A stretch of 64,000 nucleotides of DNA from the NCBI RefSeq assembly GCF_963678975.1, contig NC_089275.1, positions 31,433,977-31,497,976 on the forward strand, given 5' to 3'. Positions 25,001 to 37,275 of this stretch are shown here, piece by piece. Within the stretch, counting starts at the first letter, position 1; each line of letters begins with the position of its first letter. Source of the DNA: Dysidea avara. Its lineage: Eukaryota; Porifera; Demospongiae; Dictyoceratida; Dysideidae. The notes beneath the pieces were generated by a model. The model searched no databases and had not been told where the DNA came from. It saw nothing but the letters and a program-made list of their open reading frames with translations. The translations under genes were made by a program, and so were the position numbers.

Positions 25001-28000
25001 CTCGTGTAGCTGTTACTTTACACAACTACATAACATGACTTGTCAGATAGTCTCTAGTCACAGGATTATTATACACATAAATTGAACATTGTACTTTTAT
25101 GCAGTATTCAACTATCATATAACACTCATTAAATTATTCCCAAAACTATGCTACAACTCTTTCAACCAATTATTGTGCTAAATCATCCACATTGATGTTT
25201 CAGCTTTTAAATAATTGCTATAATCAGGGGTGGATTTAGAGGTTTTCTAAGGTTTCTAGAAGCTGGTCAAGTACATTCACACAAGAGTTTGCATATAGAG
25301 TAGTCAACTACCCTAATAGAACAGTCACATTTTGTATTTTTTAAGTTAAATCTAAAATAATTATTGTATCTCACAGTGTTTAAGACTGAAAATTTTCCTG
25401 GGAGCATGCCCCAGACCTCTGAATGGCATCCATACCTACTTCTGAATCTGTGCCAGCAGAAGCAAGCATATACGTAAGCAGCCTATAACAACTATCAACC
25501 ATGTGATTAAAACGACAGCTGCTTTAAAGATTTTTAGGTGAAACTGGTTACCATACTTAATCTCAGAAGTAACAAAATCATTATTTTCTAGCTGCTGAAT
25601 GAACAGATTGCATTATATGATGCTTTTAAATTAATTAATTAATTAATTCATGGGATACTAATGATACAATTCATGTACCTGTCAGTGATTTTAAATCCAG
25701 TGCTGGTCATTTTCAGTGGTGCCAGAATGTTCTTCTCCACGTATTCCTCATAAGTAATGGGTGAATTTACTCTGTGCATTAGGCAGCGTGCCAGCAAAGC
25801 AAATGCTAAATTGCTACAAAGATAAATAGAAGTAGATATACAACGCCATAATCTGGACATATTAAACTTGTTCAATTTTGTGTTTAACTGACAAGCACGT
25901 TGGTGTTTACATTCTCAATAACACCAGCTGCCGTATTACAGCAGGGTCACATGCATGTACATACAGTATACATGCCCAGTATATTATGTATGTATATACA
26001 AAATCCAAGACCTAAAACTCAATAGGTGGTGTACATTTGTGAATGTATGAATACAAACTATTATATTTTAGCATACAGGAGTGAAGCATGCAGGCTGGAA
26101 ACTTCATACACTACTTTAGTTGCTATTGATATATCTAATTATTGTAGTTATGTACTTTTACTATTGCTAAGCATGCAAAATTTGTTTGCCAGCATTATAA
26201 GATAAAGGTTTACCTATTTTGGTCTGCCACTACAGTAAACACTGATACTACAGTACCAGCACAAAACTGCTATATTGGACTTGCATGGGTGGAGAGATAT
26301 TGTGGGACTGAGGGGTCTAAGAGAATAAAACTTGGCAAAGTTATATAACTTAAAAGTCGACATATATACTCTAACAGAACAGTCAAATGAATTTAAAAGT
26401 GCACATGAAAATGTACAGTAAAATCTTTTTATGTAATAGCATTGAACCACTTAACTCTTAATCTATATACGTATGTGACTGGGCCTGTGAAAACAAGGCA
26501 CAAGGGCACATAAATTTGCCTCAACTTTTAGCTTTCATGGCTCATAACTTTTGGTACTGCATTTGGACAATGAAAGTATTTTTCAAATCCATCCTGTAAA
26601 GTTATGGTATTAACAGTACTTCACCTGTAAGATGGTCTAGTCCATGATGTCATCACAAGATATTGATCCTTCAGTCTTGCTATTATATCATCAGTAGTGG
26701 TTGGACACAAATTGCCACTGAGATCACCAAAACAAGGTGGCTGGTCTGGTAGTCCAGAAAGTTCTGCTACCATTTGTCTACATAAGGAATGAGAGATGAG
26801 TATTGCCATGATACATACATATGCACAAGAGAAATGCATACACATAACTATGCATACCATAATTTACTTTTTTGTTGTTGTAAACTAATTTTCGTATGCA
26901 AAACTTGTATATACAAATTTCTTACATGAATTTTTTTTTACATAAGATTGAACTACTCTAATAAAGCAGTCATTCCCATAAATCATATAAAAATATTTAG
27001 CAATTTTTTTATCATGAAAATTTTTTGCACAAATTTTTTGCACGAAAATAAAGCGAATTACGGTACTTTGTGATACCTGTACAACAGACAATAGAAATAT
27101 GGAATGGTTTGTAAAATTGATAGTTACCTTAGAGTGACAACATTTTTAATACTGTAAGAATTTTTAATTGAAAATGAAGGGCAGTAGTCAGTGAGGGGAT
27201 CATCCAGAGACTTGACATGTCCTGCTTCTAACAAGTGGAATAGTGTCAGAACCTGTATGGTGGGTAATTAAATTATAAGATAAGGAACTGACTGAAATGT
27301 GCATTATGCAAAAGTACATAATTATTATAGCACATATCAGTGGCGGATACAGAGGGGTACAGGGTGCACGTACCCCTTCTCCCTCCACTTCCCAATAATA
27401 TCTCAAGACACTGTAATAGAGCACTCTGTCAGATACTCTAATAGAACAGTCACTGCATGTAACACTATTAAGAATCCTCTATCGTTATTTCTGAGTATGA
27501 AAACTTGCATCTGCAACACCAACCTATGGACACACTATTATAGCATTCCAGGAATTTGGTCTTTTCCACATGACAATTTACTTTAGGCTCATCATGACTG
27601 TCACTACATGGTCCTTTCAGCTCTTGATCAATGCTGACTACTTAAAAAATTATTATGTATTATGATTTAGATATTAGTGCTTAAAAATGAAACATATAAA
27701 ATGCCTTTAACATCTAGGGGAAGCACCCACCAGACCCCCTGCTTTGTATAGCTACCTACTACCCTGGTCATGGTGCATACCCCTTGTCAAACCCTTGATT
27801 CACTTGTGCACATTATGTTATAGTTAAAGCACCGCCGCACGTGTGTATGGAAAATACAGCACAAGGGGGCATGTTGAGAGGTTAATACAGCACTAGGCGA
27901 AGCCAAGTGCTGTATTTGCCTCGAGACATCCCCCGAGTGCTGTATTGTTCATACACACAAGCATAGGCAGTGCTTTAACTGTTATATTGTACTTCCTGGT

Positions 28001-31000
28001 TGTCTGGCTCGGAGCGATTTTCTCTAGTACTCAAACTGCTGCGACTTTCGATGATCACGATATCAGTAAGTGTTTAACTAATCTATTTCTAGTCGTACAA
28101 CAAACTAATAGGATTAGTTTGGCTAGTTTTAGTGATTTACAATGTCACGCACGTGATCAATTGTGCTGTCTTAGTGGAGTCGTGTTTAAAAAGCTTCGTA
28201 ATCAGATGATCGGTAAGTGTTTATACAATCTATTCCTAGCCGTAGAACGAACTCATACAGTAGGATTAGTTTGGCTAGTTCAGCGATTTACAGTGTGTTG
28301 TTCACGTAACATTCCTTAAATAAATTCTCCTCATAACTGTACTGTATTTGCCCAAGTGTGCTGTATTTTCCCAATTAAGCGCATAACTGTACTGTATGAC
28401 TCATACAGTACAGTTATACAGTTGATTAGTACTAAAAACTCATGGGTTGCTTTCCTCCAGCTGTACAAAACCTATTGTTATGGACTAAACATCACATTTG
28501 TTTGTCCTTATGTACCTCTTGTAATGTAAAATCCTTCCCAACACTGTCTCTAAGAACATTAAAAAGCCTTCTACATCATCATTGGTAGTGCTGGATCTAG
28601 GATGTTCCTGGGGCAAATTATGCTGTGCATGGAAGCAGCGCCTCCACTCTCTTGCCTTTATGTTGGCAAACAATGCTACTATATGGACAATATGATACGT
28701 GGCATTGCTTTGATCCTCCCACGTAAAGTACAATAATTATAGCTTAATAGGAACATACTTTATATAAATAGATATGTAGGTTTTAAGTTCCAATAACTTG
28801 TTTAAAATAATTTCTGACTCATACATGTATGTTCCAAAATGATATTAAAGCCTATAATACATCTTGCAACAAGCTCTCAATTTCTTTATTAAAATGCAAC
28901 TTCATATTACTAGTGCTTACATTGCTACAGTATACATTTCAGATATTAAATTCATGATACTGTATTACTGTTTGATTGACTATTTAGAAATACAAGTATC
29001 TGTTCTTGAAAATTTAATAAAAAGTAGGTTAGCTACTAGCTAAAAAAATGGACACAAAAATTAATGTAAATATAAAGATACATTTTAAGGCTCATAATTG
29101 TGTCTGGTGAGTAGACCTACATCCAATATGCCAGTATAATAAAAAGCATGATAGGCTGGAGTGGCATATTAGGTGGATATTTCAAACTATGGAGCTTAAT
29201 TCTCAGAAATTAGATCAATACTCCCTAATAGAGCAGTCAACAGAAACTGCAATAGAAGTGCAAGCATGTAGCTATTTAGATCTATACTTTCTAATTGAAA
29301 TACTCTAATAGAGCATTCACTAATAAAATGTTCTAGTAAAAAATTTTAGGGGCATAAAATGGGAACACTGAAGAGCATAATAGGCAAGAATTTTGGGAAA
29401 ATCCTGATAGCATTTTGGGCAAACTTTTGAGCATATTTGACTCATGATCATGCCTACTGGTGAGCATATCATAAGTATGTACATAATGGTTAAAAGCAAT
29501 CCGACACTTCCTATACTAAAGTGCCAAACTATCTTTTGAATTGTATCATACTAACCATACAATACACAGCATTGCTTCGTACATGTAACCACATATCTAA
29601 ATACTTGCTATATACTGTACTGAGCTCAACTATGTTAACATTTACATGTTTACATCAAGACTCATGGTAGAGATTTGTGTGGCCAATAAAGAAAGAAGTA
29701 AAAGTGCATGATGAAATAAAATTTTAAAAAGCCTGCATGATCACTTATTTACATGTAACAATGGTTTTACAGTCTTCATTGTAATTCACATGTCTTTTAC
29801 CATTTTAAAACTGACATACAACAGGCTTTCAACTTGATACTATTATTGATACAGATAAATCTTGTATCCATAGATGATATGTACATGCATGCATGTATTC
29901 AAGAGAATCGGAATAGATAGATTATAACTGAAAAAAAAAATTATACTATATAATAATATAGTATGTAGTTCAAGTGATTTTAAATAGTGCATAATATAAC
30001 TCATATTGCTCCATATCATAACAAAGCATTGTCAATGTGTTACAATAGCTATTACTGCACTTACCACAAACACTTTAGAGATACTCCCAACACGGAATAT
30101 AGTGTCACTATCTGGTGTACGAGCAGATTTGGATTTTTTGTCAACCACACCATATCCAATATTCAGTATTGTTTCACCTCGATATGCTACAGCAGCTGCT
30201 AACCCCGGCTGTATAAAAGCAAAAATATCATGACCGTATATGTATGCTGACAGCATGATTGACAGTTACTTATACGTTATAGTACATGGTACATATTACA
30301 AGCACCTGTATCAGATTAGTCTCATATGGCAAGACTCTATTGTTGTCATGGTACTAGTATAATTATAGGATGCTGTCAATGCCTACTGATTCAGAAATAG
30401 TATGCAGCATCATGTCATAATCTCACTCATTAATAAAAATCTCACAAAACACACCCTCAGGGATGAAATTTTGACCATTCATCAAGCCAAAGTCATGTGA
30501 CTAGTATCAATTATTTGTAGCTTACTAGTGTCTGAATAGAAATTAACCACTTCATCTGCAGAACCTCCCTTGGGGTAGGACACCTCCTATTCACACATTT
30601 ATAGCCCAATTAATATTGGAATTATGCACGATTTTGAAAAGTACAAATGCAATTTGTTGTCATGCCTACAGGGTAATCTGCTCAACGGAATATCTTGAAA
30701 ATCAGTCTGTACATTAAGTAGGCCCCGGCTGATTATGCCAGCATAATTTGTGACCGGATTTGCGAAAATGGGTCTTCCACACACATCCAATTTACCAACT
30801 TTGATGATTCATAACTTCAGGTTGGAAAAGGGCATTACCTTGAAATTTGGTCAGTGGTGCACACCAACATAGCTTAATTGATGGAGAAAACTTCAGGTTT
30901 AGATATTACTCGAACACTGAATTATGGTCCTCCAAGTTATTATAATCGGATGTGTGTGGAAGACCTCTTTTCGCAAATCCGATCACATTTAAAGCATAAT

Positions 31001-34000
31001 AGGTGACCAAAAGCTAGCATCAAGCATAATGCCAGCATAATAGGGATGATATTTGAAAATTTAATTAAAATGTGCAGTACATGCACCTGAAAGAAAGCAA
31101 ATAATCACTGCCAATAGTATTATTAGTGCATTTCATATTTAAAAACACGTAATATAACTTATTAAACCGTTTCTTTGTTGGTTATTCACACTTTGCAGAA
31201 ATAAGATCGAGATACTCTAATAGAGCAGTCACTTACTCTAATACAGCAGTCAGGAAAGGCTGATATACTCTAATAAAACAGTCAGTTCTAGAGCATAATC
31301 TTGATTTTGAAAGCATAATTTTGAGCATAATAGGCTTAATTTTTGAGCAATGCTCAAAAGCATAATAGGTAAAATTTTGGGCATAATAGGCCAGGGCCTA
31401 ACATGAAGTTACTATCATAGTACAAACCTTTTGTAGTTAGAAAGTACATAGTGGCTATTTGTCCAGTTTCAGACGTCGATTTATACAGGCTATTCATCTT
31501 GCTCTCACTTATCATAACTCAAGTATCAAGCAAACTACAATAGTTGCATGAAGGTAAGTTTTTGGTGAGTTCGAGGTGAGCTAGGGTTGGAGCGAGTAAA
31601 GCAAACACATGTGAAAAAAGCGTGATCGAGATACTCTAATAGAACAGTCACTGAGAAATTAAAAAATGTGCAAAACATTGGAAAAATTCTCCAGATTTTG
31701 AACCAGAGACCTCCACATCTATATACCCAAGCTATTTACCACTCTGCCACTGCTGTCAGTTACTCACCTTACTTAATTTCTATCTTATAAATGAAAGTTC
31801 TGGTATAGTAAACTAGAATGATAACTTAAGGAAAATAAATTACAGGAACTTACATATTTAAAACAGTTGTACATAACTTACAAAAACAATGATATAGAGA
31901 GTTGCAACTTGCAGCATTGTGTTCGCCATGAATAGGGGAATGTATTGCTGAGTAAGGTTTTCCTGGTATCACCTTCCTTAACTACATACAGAGATGAAAT
32001 CACTAAAGAAAGATCGATCGTGTACGATCATTTCGACGTGCTGTAAACAAATGTACATAACTCATCACCTATCCATTAGTCTACTGCAATGAAACAAAGA
32101 TTTTTGAACTTCTTTAGAGCAGGTGAATAAGATGATATCCATGATATAACCTATTCTTAACAAAGAGAAAAACATTTTTATGGGAATACGCAAGTATTTT
32201 ATTCATCGTAATTAATGGTTTTATACTGTGAATTTAGGCTTGTGCCATTGTGCCAGGTTTTCGCAGATTTGGTCACATAGAGAATTTGTCAAAAATTCTT
32301 TTGTTAAATTATAATGTGTATGGTAAGGTCTAGTGATTCTGATATTCTGCTATCAACATTATTTTTCAGTTGTATAAGAAACACATGGCTATAGCTAACG
32401 TATCACATTGTACATTATAGCTAACGCATCACATTGTACATTCGACTTGTGTTTGTAAGTTGCACATGGAAGCAATAGCAATTATACAGACTATCTACAA
32501 TAGTTCACTTGATGTTAAGCAATCACATCCTGTATCAGTAGGTTTGAACCAGAGTATGATCAAAATTAAAAAGTATACCACATGAATACTTTTTTTTGAA
32601 AACTTACTGTAGTTTCGAATTCCTGGCCTTATGTCTATACATATTTACAATGCCATGAGTACTCACCACACTTGTCTCATTGATTATCAGTTTCGCCATA
32701 GAACTGAGGTTAGTGAGGACATCAGTAATCTTATCAGGTAGTGGTGATGGTAGTGGTACTGGCTCAGGATGGTATGGGCAGAACATCGGTGGATCAGCTA
32801 CTTGTTTCTTTGTTTTTAAAACACTACTCAAGGTAATTGTCTCTGATAAGCCCTGTAAAATAAAACACAAAGTGTCTACGTTTATGTAGGTACTGTTCAC
32901 TGCATAACCAAGAATTGCTTTTGGCTTATACCTGAGTTATATCATAAAGTAGGTGATACAGTACTGTATATTTGGGATCATGGAGGTTTGCAGTTTCCCA
33001 CAAAAATATATACCTTCATGGAACCTTGGCAGTATTGGCTACTGTAGGTACAATCAAGCCCAAATGTGCATTCAGTATGACAGGGGGATGTAACTTCACA
33101 ACCCCAAATAATAAGCACAATACATTGTAAATCAAAGTTATATGATTGTCTAAATGTTCGGTCCAGCCACTAGACATACATGATCATAAAAACTTAGGTG
33201 ATACGAGAATTCATCTAGGGTAGAGCATTCAACTATTTCATTCGTTAAATTGTTCCAATCAATAATGGATGTGTAGTAACATGTCATAGTGTAGCCCTGC
33301 TTCTTTCGTGAGCCACGCTCACTCATGTAAACTACTGTCTGTAGGCATATGCCATGCCCACTTATCAGTCTGTAGGTATGCACGAACCACTTCTGTTATT
33401 GTTTGCAGGATTATGTAGAGCCACATCCACTAATCAGTTGTTATTGTATGAGTCATAATCTAGTATATAGTATTGTGATTAACTTTATAATATTATTGTA
33501 ACTGGTTTTGTGAAAAGCAGGCTATTTAGTGGTCATGAGCTTGCAAAAAAAGGTTTACAAACAAGTATAAGAAAAATTTGGGAATTTTATATTAGAGTAG
33601 GGACAGTGTATAGTGCTCCAATAAAAAGTACTGAAACAAGTTGAATTGGAGTAGTACGTAATGTCCAAATACTGTACTGTAAAACAATAAGAAGTGAGTA
33701 TCCCTACTGTGAATTCCTAATTTTTCTTATACTTGTAAGGTACGGGCTTGATTTTTTCACTGCTTTATAAAAATAGCATATGGCGATGGTCAGCCACAGG
33801 GACGTGTTGCTGCAAATTGACCTCTTGTGCTGCCAGTAAAAGAAACAGGACATAAAGGAGGGCATAGGTAAGTCCATAATGTGTGTACTACAGTATATGT
33901 ACTACAGTATGCCAAAAGACACCTGTCAGGGTGATGGGAGATGTCGATATTTCCATAGTGACTGGATTAATTCCAAAGGCTCTTCTTACGCTGTTCTTCA

Positions 34001-36346
34001 TTTATAATGCTGTGTAACAGACTGATCATGCCAGTAAACGAAGTTTAATGGCCATTTCACTAGTAATTGATGGTTTGGGCATGTGTTCAGATGCAAATCT
34101 AATAGATTATATTCACTGCCAAAAACATTCTAACTAAAACATAGCTACCATCACACAGCCTATTAAATTTACAGTTACAATTTTGGAGACTAATGAAACA
34201 GTATCACAAGTCCCCTCACTCAAGTGATTGGTACTAGCTATTAAATCAGAATAAAGTAGCCTTTTCAACTTAAGGCTGCAGAGAATATACCTGATTTGGA
34301 GGCAAGTTGGCTTAGTATGCACATAAGTCTGACTCTGTTGCTAAGGCTGTAACATCCTCGATGAATACTATCAACAGCACAATAATTACTGAGGTAGAGT
34401 CATAACCAAGGACAGATCCAGGATTTCCCAAAGGGGGGTGCTAAGGTAGGGTATCTAAGAAAAGTGGCAACTACAGTTACAGCTAGTGTAATACAGTGCA
34501 AAGCACATTCAGCTACATCTAGCTAAGGGCCTGGATGTTGATGAGTCAGCTGAAATGGTATCAGCCAAACGTGGTATAGCACTGGTCCAGTGTATATCTG
34601 TACATTTAATAGACCAGTAAACTCAGACAGTGAGCCTATTCTCCAACTTAGAATCCATTTTTGGCAGAAATATCTCTGTGCCCTGCATACATGCCAAGTG
34701 GCTTCAGTATCCCTGACATGTGTTGCACTGTAGCAGATGACTGATGCTATTTTCAGATGAATGAGTTATTAATGGAACCATCAGTGATAAAAAAGATTGA
34801 CTCAGCTGCAGAGATAATGAATTTCAAGATGGATACAGAAGTGGCAGATAAATTTTAACACTAATAAGTGTGTTTTGCTAAGATTTATGTACAAGGCATT
34901 TTCCACTACTAATAAATATACGACTAATCCTTGCATTTGAGTATGCCACTCAAGTCACATCCATAGAATCTGATTCGTAAAATCTAAATGATGCATAGGC
35001 GAGTACAAGATGGGTCTAATCAGACTATAGTATCCAGAGCAATGTAACAGCAATGTTGAACAAAAATGATTGGGCCACACTGAAACAGAGAAATAAAATA
35101 AATCGTTTATCCCTCCCATGTACAGGTACAATTATACCTTAATTGCCATAATCTGCCAATGTTCTGCAAAAAACTGTTTTGATAATCAGTGGTATAAGTT
35201 GTTGGCAGAATAAATCTGAGTGGGTGGTATTGTCTGACGCTGGCAGGAGTGAATTAGCCCCTCATGTTATGAAAAAGACTTCGCAATACTTTACGTACAG
35301 AAGTTATATGTAATTACTTCCCCCTAATCTCTTTTCACCTTTATTCTTTCATTGGGTGTAATCAATGTTATGCTGTCTTTCCAATTATGAATCACAATCT
35401 CTTCTTGCTCTTTTCATGTACCTTTTCGTTGCCCATGTATGCAATTACATCTACTGTTACAGTAGCTTCTACAACACAGGCGGTGGAGACGAGGGGGCCA
35501 TGGCCCCCCCACTTTTATGGGACACTGTTTGCAAGAAAAGATCGAGATACTCTAATAGAACAGTCAGGATCTGGATACTCTAATAGAGCAGTCACAGTAT
35601 TCGGAGAAGCAGTGTAGCAAGCTACTTAGTACGTATGTGTAATTATCATATAATTGGTGGAGAGCACCTATTGTCAGCATGCTGTGACCTTTTTTCTTTT
35701 TTTTGGTCTTCAACTTACAATTGGCCAGGCCCCCTCACTCTTTGGACTGCTCCACTGCCCCTGTTCTACAAGCTTTAATTTCTAACTAGCACATAATCAA
35801 TTTTTAAAAGAAGTGGACTTTTAGCACCCATATGCAGCTAAGACATGAATGTTCTTCAAGAGTAAACACTCCTAAGGAATGGATGGATTGGGGGGAGGTG
35901 CAGGCAATGGCCCATGTAAGTGGGATTTTGTAAATATCCACAAGGATGCAATTTGTTCATGCATGGAAAAGTCACTTGGGCAGTGTCGTAAAGTACTACG
36001 TAGCTATCTTGTCTCAGCAGAATAAAAACGTTAACATTTAATACATAGCTACAGGTGTAGCTTTCTACAAGCTACTGTGCCAGTGTGTAAGGGAGTAGCT
36101 AGTTATGTAGGTCTACAACACAGATTTTTAAATACTGTAACCACAATATTAATACAATATGAATGAAGTTAGACAATATAGCCAACAGATGTTGTATGAA
36201 AGCCGAGATGAAAGCATTATATCCACTTATAATGTCTATTCATAAACGTATAAATTATTAGCTGTGTATATAGCTACATGTCTTACCGCATGTAAACTTG
36301 ACATCACGTAACACAGTAACATCATCGATGTTAAAGAGTATGCCAT
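19021..36346 (-). CDS. Serine beta-lactamase-like (LACTBL1-type) secreted protein, 11 exons
   Basis: Exons in transcript order: 36346-36287, 32852-32667, 30208-30065, 27252-27128, 26777-26625, 25813-25679, 24802-24685, 24608-24530, 24274-24134, 22106-21997, 19338-19021. Each has AG/GT borders, phases close throughout, and the total is 1569 nt or 522 residues. Exon 1 is a signal peptide (MAYSLTSMMLLCYVMSSLHA). Exon 2 is a Pro-rich linker (CPYHPEPVPLPSPLP). Exon 3 holds the active-site SxxK (SISK, S124-K127). Exon 4 has DDPLTDYCPSF. The exon 5/6 junction creates Y222-S223-N224, matching the YxN of class C beta-lactamases and penicillin-binding proteins. Exon 7 has APAGQMYSTVNDLMK. The third motif, normally KTG or HxG, reads K361-G-S here, so activity is uncertain. 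The last 105 residues are the family's C-terminal domain. Known relatives are extracellular or membrane serine-hydrolase-like proteins whose substrates are mostly unknown. Introns carry hAT MITEs, hairpins and retrotransposon fragments. Confidence is high for exons 2-11 and moderate for exon 1. Confidence 0.88.
19590..20260 (+). repeat. Sponge-type dispersed repeat with CCGA microsatellite
   Basis: Non-coding repeat with CCTCAATTTTCCCTGATGAT, a CCGA microsatellite (19826-19902), GGCTACGGGCTTGATTTTTC and a distal GTAATGGGTTGAACATC. Related pieces lie at 33730-34030 and 2860-3010. From memory of sponge genomes this is a widespread family; class unknown. Confidence 0.6.
20396..20695. mobile_element. 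Long hairpin element
   Basis: Two arms of about 145 bp meet near 20,545: GGGACCATAGCACATC faces GATGTGCTATGGTCCC, and CACAGTAGGGATATA closes the loop. Half-copies lie at 22955-23050 and 33590-33720. Confidence 0.8.
22648..22785. mobile_element. Short hairpin MITE
   Basis: GGCACAATGTGGAAACTATG faces CATAGACTCCACATTGTGCC. The centre (GAGCGAAGTGAGAGCGCT) is also self-complementary. It lies in an intron. Confidence 0.65.
22955..23050 (+). repeat. Half-copy of the 20.4-kb hairpin element
   Basis: AACACTTCTTATTGTTTTAC and GATGTGCTATGGCCCCTAC match the right arm of the element at 20396-20695. Confidence 0.6.
25226..25454. mobile_element. Possible hAT-like MITE remnant
   Basis: Begins CAGGGGTGGATTTAGAGG, resembling the GGCGGATCCAGG end class. 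It contains CTACCCTAATAGAACAGTCA and ends near CTGAATCTGTGCCAG. The right end is weak and no clear target duplication was seen. Confidence 0.35.
27338..27460. mobile_element. Left end of a hAT-like MITE
   Basis: CAGTGGCGGATACAGAGGGG followed by a short hairpin (GGGTGCACGTACCCC) and two copies of the CTCTAATAGARCAGTCA motif. No matching right end was identified. Confidence 0.4.
27821..27986. mobile_element. Foldback element with CAGTGC/GCACTG arms
   Basis: AGTTAAAGCACCGCCGC faces a GCAGTGCTTTAACT right arm, and ATACAGCACTAGGC faces AGTGCTGTATT. GC-rich compared with the surrounding intron. Followed by two ~150-bp tandem units (28040-28310) sharing GATTAGTTTGGCTAGTT. Confidence 0.6.
28040..28315 (+). 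repeat. Two-copy tandem repeat
   Basis: GTAAGTGTTTAACTAATCTA and GTAAGTGTTTATACAATCTA start two units of similar length. Both contain TAGGATTAGTTTGGCTAGTT and a GATTTACA block. A start codon near 27,945 opens a 124-codon frame through them, but nothing recognisable is encoded. Confidence 0.55.
28485..28733 (-). pseudogene. Fragment resembling a DDVEGF-motif protein of mobile-element origin
   Basis: A minus frame of 82 codons includes LPQEHPRSSTTNDDVEGFLM then FLETVLG. The RSSTTDDVEGF signature recurs in uncharacterised multi-copy proteins of sponges and cnidarians, which I infer to be transposon-derived. A similar TTSDEVHGFIEFLL lies in the Mutator-like element near 8,800. Not part of the surrounding beta-lactamase-like gene. 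Confidence 0.35.
30748..30988. mobile_element. MITE with TGTGACCGGATTTGCGAAAA ends, copy 1
   Basis: Both ends read inward TGTGAYCGGATTTGCGAAAA followed by GGTCTTCCACACACATCC, an inverted repeat of about 45 bp. The interior matches the element at 44177 (TTGAAATTTGG, ACTTGAACACTGA-like). It lies in an intron of the beta-lactamase-like gene. Confidence 0.8.
31690..31757 (-). tRNA. tRNA-like pseudogene or SINE head
   Basis: Minus strand: TGGCAGAGTGG is a textbook A box and GGTTCAAAATC a degraded B box about 35 bp on. No convincing cloverleaf. It lies in an intron of the beta-lactamase-like gene next to the candidate alternative first exon. Confidence 0.35.
31882..31929 (-). CDS. Candidate alternative signal-peptide exon
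   Basis: On the minus strand an ATG at 31929 opens MANTMLQVATLYIIVF and ends exactly at TTT|GTAAGT in phase 0. That is the same phase that leaves exon 1 and enters exon 3 (30208) of the beta-lactamase-like gene. It would give an isoform lacking the Pro-rich exon 2. It could also be an exon-1 relic from a duplication, or chance. No promoter was recognised. Confidence 0.35.
33160..33390 (-). pseudogene. Reverse transcriptase C-terminal fragment
   Basis: A minus frame reads YYTSIIDWNNLTNEIVECST then LDEFSYHL, matching the conserved WNxLP...EIVE...LxxFK end of non-LTR reverse transcriptases. No palm motifs remain. Confidence 0.5.
33550..33745. mobile_element. Hairpin-bounded composite repeat
   Basis: ACAAGTATAAGAAAAATT faces AATTTTTCTTATACTTGT. 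Between them is a half-copy of the 20.4-kb hairpin (AAAAAGTACTGAAACAAGTT). Confidence 0.6.
33745..34040 (+). repeat. Dispersed repeat related to 19.6-20.3 kb
   Basis: TACGGGCTTGATTTTTTCAC, ATGCCAAAAGACACCT and GCTGTGTAACAGACTGA correspond in order to blocks of the 19590-20260 repeat. Confidence 0.5.
34045..35460. other. Intron 1 sequence, no element resolved
   Basis: Part of the first intron of the beta-lactamase-like gene. A GACAGATCCAGGATTTCCC stretch near 34,415 may be a decayed MITE end; otherwise nothing. Confidence 0.4.
35475..35763. mobile_element. hAT-type MITE, uninterrupted copy
   Basis: Starts CACAGGCGGTGGAGACG and ends CTCCACTGCCCCTG. Perfect 8-bp duplication TTCTACAA at 35467-35474 and 35764-35771. 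It lies in the first intron of the beta-lactamase-like gene. Confidence 0.9.
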
Positions 36347-37009
36347 CGCGTAGTTTCTCTTGAGTGGCTATATATGTAGAAAGACTGGCCTTGCTGCGTT
36401 TGAGGAATGCTGTGAGATTCGACGGTGATACCTCGTGTACACTGAGCTATTGTAGAGGTCACGAAATTCACCTTATAACCATGTGTACCGTTATCGTATA
36501 ATCGAATCAGCTGATGATCAGACCATGCGTTTATCACGAGATAGCTTGAGAGTAGTCATCAGATCGTGTAGTGTAACTTATTAGCTACGTGCCAGCAATT
36601 GCTATGATTTCATTTATGCATACAGAATACTTCGACCTTTTCATAAACCAGTGTGGATCTTTAAAAAACTTTGTGTCACATGATCTGTGCGGATTCAGTA
36701 TTACTGTGCAGAGACTTACAATGACTTGACTAGTAATCCTGCTGCAAGTAATCTTGCTCTAGTGATGCCACACAAACCAAAACTATTTAAGTCCTTTGCC
36801 CCTTAGTTACTTTTTTATAAGGTGTCGCCCCAATAAAACTACCTAAGTTAGATTCTTCCAACCATATGGTAAAGCTCATGGGTCTTCTCGTCTTTCAATT
36901 ATTCTATAGCATCTTCACTACAATTTCAATTTCATAAAGTTTAGTGTAGAGGTAGTTGAGCACTCGTGCAACCTTCATACTTGCCAACAATTAATTGGTG
37001 ACTGATTAC

Positions 37010-37158
37010 GTTACCAACCAAGAATTGATGTATATAAATATTCCTTCCTCCCAAGAACTGTACCAGAATGGAATAGATTAGATGATGAGATTATTGAGAC
37101 TGACTGTGTTGAAGAATTTAAGCAAAAATTAGCCAATTCTATGTATATAGTTAAGTAA
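37010..37158 (+). pseudogene. C-terminal end of a CR1/L2-like reverse transcriptase
   Basis: RYQPRIDVYKYSFLPRTVPE then WNRLDDEII and a stop at 37156-37158 is the standard C terminus of CR1/L2-type polyproteins. It is open only from about 37,010; upstream frames are closed. Its 3' UTR continues to 37210 and resumes at 50371 beyond the satellite element. Confidence 0.75.
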
Positions 37159-37275
37159 CTTATCGTAATTGTATATATTTTTATAGTTTATTATTGTAAT
37201 TGTACATATGAAGTGGCATTACAGACAGGATGTTATCCGTAACACGGAACTAATATACTAATAAAAACGGAAATT

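Noticed and set aside
27945-28319. 124-codon plus frame
   Set aside because: It covers two copies of a tandem repeat and a foldback arm inside an intron of the opposite-strand gene. The repeated units are not conserved as protein.
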